NCBI GenBank assembly: GCA_024138015.1
Contig: JAMXBB010000007.1
Location: 90,175,925-90,239,924, forward strand
Direction of reading: 5' to 3'
DNA from: Lumnitzera littorea
Lineage: Eukaryota; Streptophyta; Magnoliopsida; Myrtales; Combretaceae
Length of the DNA stretch: 64,000 bases
Made by a program: the position numbers and the translations under genes. Shown piece after piece: positions 57,761-64,000 of the stretch (the first letter of the stretch is position 1; the number at the start of each line of letters is the position of its first letter). The notes below the pieces were generated by a model. The model made no database searches. It was not told the DNA's origin and saw nothing but the letters and a program-made list of their open reading frames with translations.

Positions 57761-58800
57761 CTTCCCTTCTTTAATCAACTACCTAAGATTCTTAGCCAAC
57801 AAGTCTTGACTTAAATGCTACTTAATTCGCTCTCGGATTGAAGTAGAGACTTAATTCGTTGACTATTATGCAATATGTGACATGAAGCTAAATTCATTTG
57901 CTTGCTTAAAGCATTTGCTACTTATTTAGTCTGACTACTGTGGTACTCAATCTTTATATTAACTTTGCCAAGAACACTTGATATCTAACTTGCTCTATAA
58001 AGAGTTTTAGTTAAGTTAACTTATGGTTGGTAGCAAAGTTATTTGTCTTCACCATAAACTTGGATCGTGGCAAATAATATTTCCAAGTCCTCAAGTAATT
58101 TCTTCTCTTATGTTGAATACCTACGATGGGTTAAATTTAGCTTCATACTCTCATATGCCACTAGATAGCCCTTTTACATCTATCATTTATCAAATGCGAT
58201 GCCATCTATTTGGACTTCGAAAGACTTGAAAATGTTAGGAAGTGAAAGGATTAGCTCCTTTGTTGCCAAATGCTTCAACTCTTTGAATGTAGTTCACCAT
58301 TCCTCACTTTAGGACCATGCTTAGTCCTTCTTCAACAAATTAGTAAGGGGTGCAACCTACAGGAATATCCCTCAACAAGTCATCGATAGTAATTAGCAAG
58401 TCTCAAGAAAGACCACAACTTTATCATACTCTTTTATACAAGCCATTCTTTGATTGCCCTTACCTTTTCCATATCCATTTTGATCTACTCGTCGTTAATT
58501 ATGTAGCTTAAGAGCTTGATGTGTTTCTAGGAGAAGGCGCATTTCACATTTACATACATATGATTCTCCCAAAGCTTCTAAAAAACCATTCGTAGGTGCT
58601 TCACATGATCTTCTAATGTCCTATTATAGATAACTATGTCATATAGATAGAGGACTACAAATTTGTCCAAATAATCATTGAATATGTTATTTATTTGAGT
58701 ATAAAAAGTTGTTGGAGCATTTGTGAGACCAAAGGGCACAAGTCGGAACTCACAAGTGCCATACTGTGTAACATAAGTGAAGTATTTGGCCGCACTCATT
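57761..58800 (-). pseudogene. Ty3/gypsy RNase H and reverse transcriptase (element D, third piece)
   Basis: On the minus strand the open piece 58799-58578 reads AAKYFTYVTQYGTCEF, then VPFGLTNAPTTFYTQ and VVLYLYDIVIYN, the RT palm with YxDD changed to YLYD. Upstream (about 58880) is CIDYRAFSKL. About 24 residues usually found between KYFT and the VT-YG segment, including the first catalytic Asp, are absent. RNase H follows at 58230-58050 with FEVQIDGIAF and AYESMKLNLTHRRYST. Connection and integrase continue across element B. Confidence 0.8.
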
Positions 58801-59880
58801 TAATCAAATAGATTAGCAATAAGAGGGGGTTAGGTAATCATTCTTTACTATTAGCTTACTAAAAGCTCGATAATCAATGCATAAACTCAAACCCCTATCT
58901 TACTTCTATTGGAATATAACAGGAGCCCCATATGATGCATTAGAGGGTCCAATGAAGCTTGCCTCTAATAACTCATTCAACTGTTTCTTCAGTTTTGCAA
59001 ATTCTAGAGGCAACATTCATTATAAAGCTCTGGCCGGTAGTCTAGCTCCTAAAATAAGCTTAATCTCGTGGTCCATTGACCTTCTTAAAGGAAACTCCTT
59101 TAGTCGCTTGTCTAGCATCATAACACTATACTCCTCTTAGGTATTTTGAATTACCTCAGGAATCTCAACCTTTCCTCCTTCATCCTTCTCTAAAAGGATA
59201 GTAAGGAAAGTAAGCTCCTAATGTTAGAGCCATCACTTCAATTGGAGCATTAACAACATCTTGGCCTTAATTTTCTTTGCCCTTTCGCCATTGTTGCCTA
59301 TGCACTTCCTCTAAATAAATATACACCATGGTTTCTTACCTCATATATGACAAGTAATTAGCTATGGGCATGGGAGCAACTTTGGTATGTCTTAAGAAAT
59401 CTATCCTTAGGACTATACTGAAGTTATCCAAGGGTACTATTGTAAAGTTAAGATTCTCACTTGAATCTCCTTCTACTACCTTCATTCCTTTAGCAACTTA
59501 TTAGACTAATCGTGTCTTAAAGTTGATAACTTTAATCTATCTAGCATCTTTTACAAGAACTAGTCTTAAGCTCCTCACCTTAGGCATATCAATGAAGCTG
59601 TCGATGGCTTCTGAGTTGATCATAGCATTAGCATTCTTACCATTGATGTTCAACTAGTTATACATTAACTCATTATCACTTTAAAGTTTACTTCACATTG
59701 AGAACTCTTTTCAATAGTTGACAACATACGTAAAATACCCATTTCAGGATACTCTTCACAATCACTACCTAACTCTTCATCTCAAATATACTCTCCATGG
59801 CATTGAGTGTTGTTTAGTGTGGACATTCTACTACCTTGAGTGGGCTATTGAATAGGAAGTAAGAGAATGTAAGCTTTTTA
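58801..59880 (-). pseudogene. Ty3/gypsy protease and RT entry (element D)
   Basis: Minus-strand fragments in order: NINGKNANAMINSEAIDSF (about 59650), in which the active site D-T-G-A appears as NSEA, then LVKDAR, VAKGMKVVEGDS (about 59480), FTIVPLDNFSIVLRIDFL (about 59420) and MPIANYLS. The stretch 59200-58900 holds the linker and start of RT. The catalytic Asp is lost. Confidence 0.68.
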
Positions 59881-61010
59881 CCTCTACTAAATGCTCCATT
59901 CTTTCTAAAGTGATGAGAGTTGTAAGATTTCTTCTAACCCCCTCCATTATTACTGTTACTATTACTCAAACTTAGGGCTCCTTTACTCTTAAGTTTACTC
60001 AACTTAGCAAACTTTCAATCCCCATGCCCTGTTTATATGCTCTTTCCTTTATTGTCATGAGTATAGTCTATCAAGCGCTCAACTACCGCCTACGTTGTAA
60101 CCAAGTTTATCACTTGTTACTTCTACAACTTGTTCCTAGTATAGGTTTTAATTGTTCTAAGAAATAGAATAACTTGTCTTCTTCAACCATACTTTTGATG
60201 TGAAGCATTAGTGTTGAGAATTCACAGACATACTTCTGAATATCATCACCCTATTGAAACTCTCTCAACTTCTTATCGACTTTATACTCTACATTCTCTA
60301 GGAAGAACCGAGTTTGCAACTAAGTCTTCAATCCTACCCAAGTATCAACAAGTATAGTGCCATTTTAGATCTCTTTATACTTAGTGCGCCACCGCAGCTT
60401 AACATCACCGGTCAAGTATATTATAGCCCTTGTAGCCTTTGTTCTATCAACTGTAAAGTATTACTCCATATCAAATATGAAATTTTCCACCAATGTATCA
60501 TCCCTTAAGCTAATGAAGCCTTAAGTTTAGGCATCTTTAGATCTCTAATAAGGGTAGGAGCATGCATAAAAGCTTTGGCAGGAGCATTTGCCAAAGCTCC
60601 TAACATAGCTTTGGTCAATACTACCACTTATGCACTTAACTCTTCAACAAACTTAGCTAAGGCATAAGTATGTACTAGCTTTCTCACATCATTAACTTAA
60701 GTATCTATATACCTTCTTACATCATTGGTTATTATAGTGACCTATGAGCATACGTACCATAACACCATTTCTTGGTGATATCATCGGTTATTATAGTGAC
60801 CTATGAGCTCACGTGCCATAACACCATTTCTTGGTGACATCATCGGTTATTGTAGTCTTTAAGTTTGCCACTTAATTCTTGGCGATAGGTCTCAAGATTA
60901 GCTACCCTTATAGAAAGGGCAACTAATGTTTCCATTTGCTCATTCACACCATTTAAGAGTTCTTAACCAATCTCGAGCCATTTGCTCAAATCCTCTTAAT
61001 GTGTGTTTCC
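59881..61010 (-). pseudogene. Ty3/gypsy gag (element D)
   Basis: On the minus strand, near 60600: AMLGALANAPAKAF and IRDLKMPKL, then WWKISYLIW-like pieces, LSCGGALSIKRSKMALYLL (about 60390) and FFLENVEYKVDK (about 60290), the gag core of chromoviruses in broken frames. A 59-bp tandem duplication (60729-60846) lies in the N-terminal part and shifts the frame. No intact zinc knuckle was found. Confidence 0.6.
60729..60846. repeat. 59-bp tandem duplication in element D gag
   Basis: TTATTATAGTGACCTATGAG starts at 60729 and again at 60788. The two units differ at a few places (GCATACGTACC / GCTCACGTGCC; GATATC / GACATC). 59 is not a multiple of three, so it breaks the reading frame. Confidence 0.95.
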
Positions 61011-61040
61011 TGCCATGATCGTTCTCCCTTAAATAACCAA

Positions 61041-61300
61041 AGCTTTGACACCAACTATCACAGTTTGAATCTTTCAATAACATACTTAAAGATTGTATGC
61101 CCTTGTTGTCCTATCTCTACAATAGTAAGCAAGCATATCTCACGTAGCGATGGCCAACAAAGCCTAGGTCTCTATAAGGCAATACTCAACAAGAATGAAA
61201 AGTAGCAAAAAGTATAAAGGGACACGAACAAGAATCGTAAACTAAATAGCAACATACTTTTATTAATCCATCGATGCTAAATGTTAAAATAGTTTGTGTA
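61041..61300 (-). repeat. Primer site and probable 5' LTR of element D
   Basis: On the minus strand TGGTGTCAAAGCT (61053-61041) is a close match to the Met-tRNA primer site. LTR sequence should start to its right, at about 61058, ending on the minus strand CTGTGATAG. The outer end is not fixed; about 61300 is a guess from the end of weak similarity to 41036-41300. Confidence 0.5.
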
Positions 61301-62690
61301 CACGGGGAATAATGTATATAATAATTGCTCTTGGTTATAATTAACTAAAGCAGTAAGAATTTCAATCCATAAGGGTACCCATGCCTTTGTAAAGAGCTTT
61401 ACAGACATTTTTGTATATGGCAAGAGGAACCATTATCGTCCTTGAAATAATCGTAGTTCTAAAAATGAAATGTATAAAAATAGTAAAACAATGTCTAAGC
61501 TAAAAGTACAAACAGTCCCTTCTCTATGTTATAATAATGTACAAAATGATGAGCTTGTCCTATAATAATATGCTACGAAAAGGGACCTTAATATATAGTG
61601 TGCATTGAATTAAATAGTTAGAAAGCTTAAAAGGTAAGATGTTATATATAACAAATACATATTTATAAAAAATAATAGCTGGGACAACTAAAGTATAGAC
61701 TACGTAGATTCTTAAGTTGTTTTAGATATGAATGGTTTCTTATTTAATTTGAACTATTGATTTTATATGACTATTGCTAGTTTCTTTGCTTTGCAAGTGA
61801 AACTATGTCATTTGGAATTATGTCATTTTATATTAAGTCATATAAGGTTATATTTCTTGTCACTCTTTATAAAAAATGTCTCTTGAATACATAGTTAAAA
61901 ATAAGAATTGTTAATGATTAAAAGATATTATTATTAAAATGGTACAAGTGACAAAAGTTAAAAATAATAATCACCTAAAAAGTATGGCAAAATGTTATTA
62001 GTAATGAAGAAGCATAAATGGTAGAAAATTTCGAAATTATATATTGTGATAAATTAAGTTATGATTCATTATAAGGGTTACATTTTAAGTTTACGGGGTG
62101 GGATGGGATAGGTACTGTCTAATTAGATTAGATTATTAAACTATATACAAACTAAATGTTCAAATCATTAAAAAAAAAATCTATGTTTAGTTAATAATTT
62201 ATTATCTTTATTTAATTTTGTTTTATGGAACATATAAGATATTTTTGCTTACTTTCTTGCAATAAATTTGCATACTAATACGTAAAAACTTTTATATAAA
62301 GTAGGTAAATAATATACATTCAATGGATTATATGATTTACATTTTTATAAAGTAGGTAAATTTGTTTTTCTATTTTTGTACGGCATGAAGTTTTAAAGGA
62401 ACAACAAAAAATTGCATCACTTTCTTCTTATGGCAAATATACATTTTCCATACGTAATGAGATTTAGTTGGAATTTGGAGTGTCAATCCTCATATCCCCC
62501 ACCCCCAATTTATTTATTTTTACTTTTTTTTTTTAGCACTTTCAACTTGCATGTACCTATCACGTGCCTCCTCTCTACATCTCTCTCTTACTTGCTCTTT
62601 CATATTTAAGAAATAATAAATAAGTTTACAACCAAAAAGGGGAATATAAAAATAAAAGTCCATCTACGAAATGGAAAAGAAAAAAGTGTA
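61301..62690. other. No recognised gene; AT-rich upstream region of the kinase gene
   Basis: No frame with coding character. Some tracts are very AT-rich (61600-61700, 61980-62060, 62160-62400). GGGGTGGGATGGGATAGG at 62095-62112 is the only G-rich word. AAAGTAGGTAAAT occurs twice (62298-62310 and 62348-62360). Transposon signatures fade here. Confidence 0.55.
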
Positions 62691-62745
62691 AATATAAACA
62701 CAAAAAAAAAAAAAAGAAAAAAAAGGAAAGAGAGCCAAAACACGA
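62691..62745. repeat. Poly(A)/purine tract
   Basis: A-rich and AG-rich run about 50 bp long, upstream of the kinase gene's leader. It could exclude nucleosomes near the promoter; that is inference. Confidence 0.7.
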
Positions 62746-62828
62746 AAATTTGGTTTGGTTGTTTGATGAGTTATGGAAGGAGGAACGAAGGAAGGTAGAG
62801 AGAATCAGTAAGGAAAAGAAAATGTAGA

Positions 62829-62837
62829 AAACCCTAA
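62829..62837 (+). promoter_or_regulatory. Telo-box in the kinase gene 5' region
   Basis: AAACCCTAA, a motif frequent near transcription starts of plant housekeeping genes. It lies about 340 bp before the ATG and directly before a pyrimidine-rich stretch (62856-62935), a common arrangement in TATA-less plant promoters. Confidence 0.55.
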
Positions 62838-62845
62838 ATTTTAGA

Positions 62846-63177
62846 GCTTTGGCTTGATCTCTTCTTCACGACTTCTCAACACACCGACTCAGCTTTCTCT
62901 CTCTTCTCTCTCACACTCCCACATTCAAATCTGGTACTTCTTGCTCTCTACTCTCTTTTTTTGCTGTTTTTAGTAGTGTTTTAATACTTTGGGTGATTGA
63001 AGAAATGGGTCTTTGCATCTAGGTGTGACCCTGAATCGGTTTGTCGTAGTTTGGACTAAATCTGATGAGTTTGGATTGTAAATAGAAGGAGAATCGAAAA
63101 CCCAGTTGTAAAAGCCCTTCCTTTTTGAAAATTTTGATTCATTGAGTATATAGAATTTTAGTACTATTGTTATAATC
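62846..63177 (+). promoter_or_regulatory. Probable 5' leader of the kinase gene, possibly with an intron
   Basis: A CT-rich stretch (62856-62958) typical of plant 5' UTRs. A possible donor is CTG|GTACTT at 62933/62934 and a possible acceptor TTTTAG| at 63161, which would give a 228-bp leader intron rich in T. Splice sites are inferred only from consensus; an unspliced leader is equally possible. Confidence 0.4.
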
Positions 63178-64000
63178 ATGGCATTTGATCAAAATTTGAT
63201 GCCTAAAGATTTAAGGCCCTTAAACGTGGCTCAAACTGCCATGGACGAATCCCGCATTGCCCCGGCTACCACCACGGGGCGGACTGCAGATGTGCTTAAC
63301 CCTAATCCTGGTAAGGAGGCATGTAGCCCTCAGTCGATTCCAGTTTTTTACCCTGCGGGGGTTCCAGATACCGGCTTGGCAGGTTTGAATTACGGCAATG
63401 CACCCCCTGCTGGCGTGCCAGGATGGTTCACGCATGGACCCATGCCTGTTGCACACATGAGTGTGAATCCGCACTTGAGGTTTAGCTATAACCCTGCTTT
63501 GGGGAATAGGGTTGTTGTCAATGCTGTTGATCAGGCCAGTAATGATGCAGTGATAGGGTTTGAAAGTAGTCCTTATCTAGGCAATAGGGTTGTTGATATC
63601 ATGGGTGATATCATGGGGGATCAGGTTAGCAGCGAGAATGTAAGTGGAATGGCATCTAGGGGTAATTTGGTAAATAGGCTGAGTGAGAGTGGGGCGGAGC
63701 ATGTGGGCAGTCATTTGCAATCCAGTTTAGGACAGAAGCAGAATGTTGGGCATGGAGGCAGTGGCAATAGCACTGACCAGGTGAGTGATGAGGGTGTTGA
63801 GGAATCAATTTCAGGGAAGAAAGTAAAGTTCTTGTGTAGTTTTGGGGGGAAAATCATGCCTAGGCCGAGTGATGGAATGCTGAGATATGTTGGGGGGCAA
63901 ACTAGAATCATTACTGTTAGAAGAGATGTTAGTTTTAATGAGCTAGTGCGGAAGATGATGGATACATATGGTCAGCCTGTTGTTATAAAGTACCAACTCC
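63178..64000 (+). CDS. PB1-domain Raf-like protein kinase, N-terminal part (runs off the right edge)
   Basis: 274 codons are open without a stop from ATG 63178 to the window end. The protein starts MAFDQNLMPKDLRPLNVA. Residues about 20-213 look disordered, rich in Gly, Asn, Pro and Ser, with GVPGWFTHGP and NPALGNRVVVNAVDQASNDA. From residue 214 a PB1 domain begins: KKVKFLCSFGGKIMPRP, then GGQTRIITVRR, FNELVRKMMD and QPVVIKYQL. In plants this combination of long low-complexity N-terminus, PB1 with the FLCSFGGKI start, and QPVVIKYQL belongs to Raf-like MAPKKK kinases of the B group, cytoplasmic Ser/Thr kinases in osmotic and hormone signalling. The PB1 would mediate self-association. The kinase domain itself lies outside the window, so the class is inferred from the N-terminus. 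GC content is clearly higher than in the surroundings. Confidence 0.9.
   Translation, partial: MAFDQNLMPKDLRPLNVAQTAMDESRIAPATTTGRTADVLNPNPGKEACSPQSIPVFYPAGVPDTGLAGLNYGNAPPAGVPGWFTHGPMPVAHMSVNPHLRFSYNPALGNRVVVNAVDQASNDAVIGFESSPYLGNRVVDIMGDIMGDQVSSENVSGMASRGNLVNRLSESGAEHVGSHLQSSLGQKQNVGHGGSGNSTDQVSDEGVEESISGKKVKFLCSFGGKIMPRPSDGMLRYVGGQTRIITVRRDVSFNELVRKMMDTYGQPVVIKYQL

Noticed and set aside
1..63177. tRNA or rRNA genes
   Set aside because: Only primer binding sites (12-18 bp complements of tRNA ends) were found; no cloverleaf-like sequence was recognised by eye.

Overview
The window looks like AT-rich, repeat-dense nuclear DNA of a dicot-type flowering plant. The evidence is plant lineages of Ty3/gypsy and Ty1/copia retrotransposons, a fragment of an endogenous plant pararetrovirus, primer binding sites matching plant initiator-Met and Asp tRNAs, and at the right edge the start of a plant PB1-domain Raf-like protein kinase gene. 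I cannot name the species. Nearly everything left of about 61.3 kb is decayed, nested mobile DNA. The kinase gene from 63178 is the only convincing host gene.

Left part (1-8.5 kb): a minus-strand Athila-like Ty3/gypsy element runs off the left edge (gag and protease 1-2189, PBS 2313-2330, 5' LTR 2337-3586). It sits inside a plus-strand pararetrovirus remnant (RT/RNase H end 3587-4225, a second reading frame to 5628, a promoter-like intergenic region after that). From 8.46 to 16.9 kb there is a minus-strand copia element with very short LTRs. Its gag is split by about 3.3 kb of foreign LTR-like sequence. From 17.3 to 20.6 kb lie pieces of a minus-strand gypsy pol gene, interrupted by a 1.5 kb insert and carrying a 123-bp in-frame duplication inside its reverse transcriptase.

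Middle part (21-41 kb): a minus-strand chromovirus with a 3.5 kb LTR (22684-26197) and an integrase/chromodomain segment (31771-33083) is interrupted by a plus-strand gypsy element (26301-31767). Four tandem arrays follow. Three are contiguous, with units of 86, 47-48 and 49-50 bp (33374-35165), and one lies apart, with 35-37 bp units (37004-37284). A long LTR-like block (38500-41035) matches the block that splits the copia gag.

Right part (41-61.3 kb): a decayed minus-strand chromovirus (here element D) is cut into three pieces. One cut holds two related elements in opposite orientation (A plus, C minus) with a TRIM-like miniature retrotransposon between them. The other cut holds element B, a full-length plus-strand element (49849-57760) with an exact 5-bp target duplication, CTTCC. 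B itself contains a solo LTR of the Athila-like family (53292-54510) with its own 5-bp duplication, AAGAG. This gives a three-level nest whose order of insertion can be read directly.

Right edge (61.3-64 kb): AT-rich sequence without recognised genes leads into a promoter and pyrimidine-rich 5' leader with a telo-box, then the kinase coding sequence, whose PB1 domain begins just before the window ends. The elements do not cooperate as a system; no open reading frame of a mobile element appears intact over its full length. Boundaries given without a target duplication or a second copy are approximate, because they come from reading by eye.
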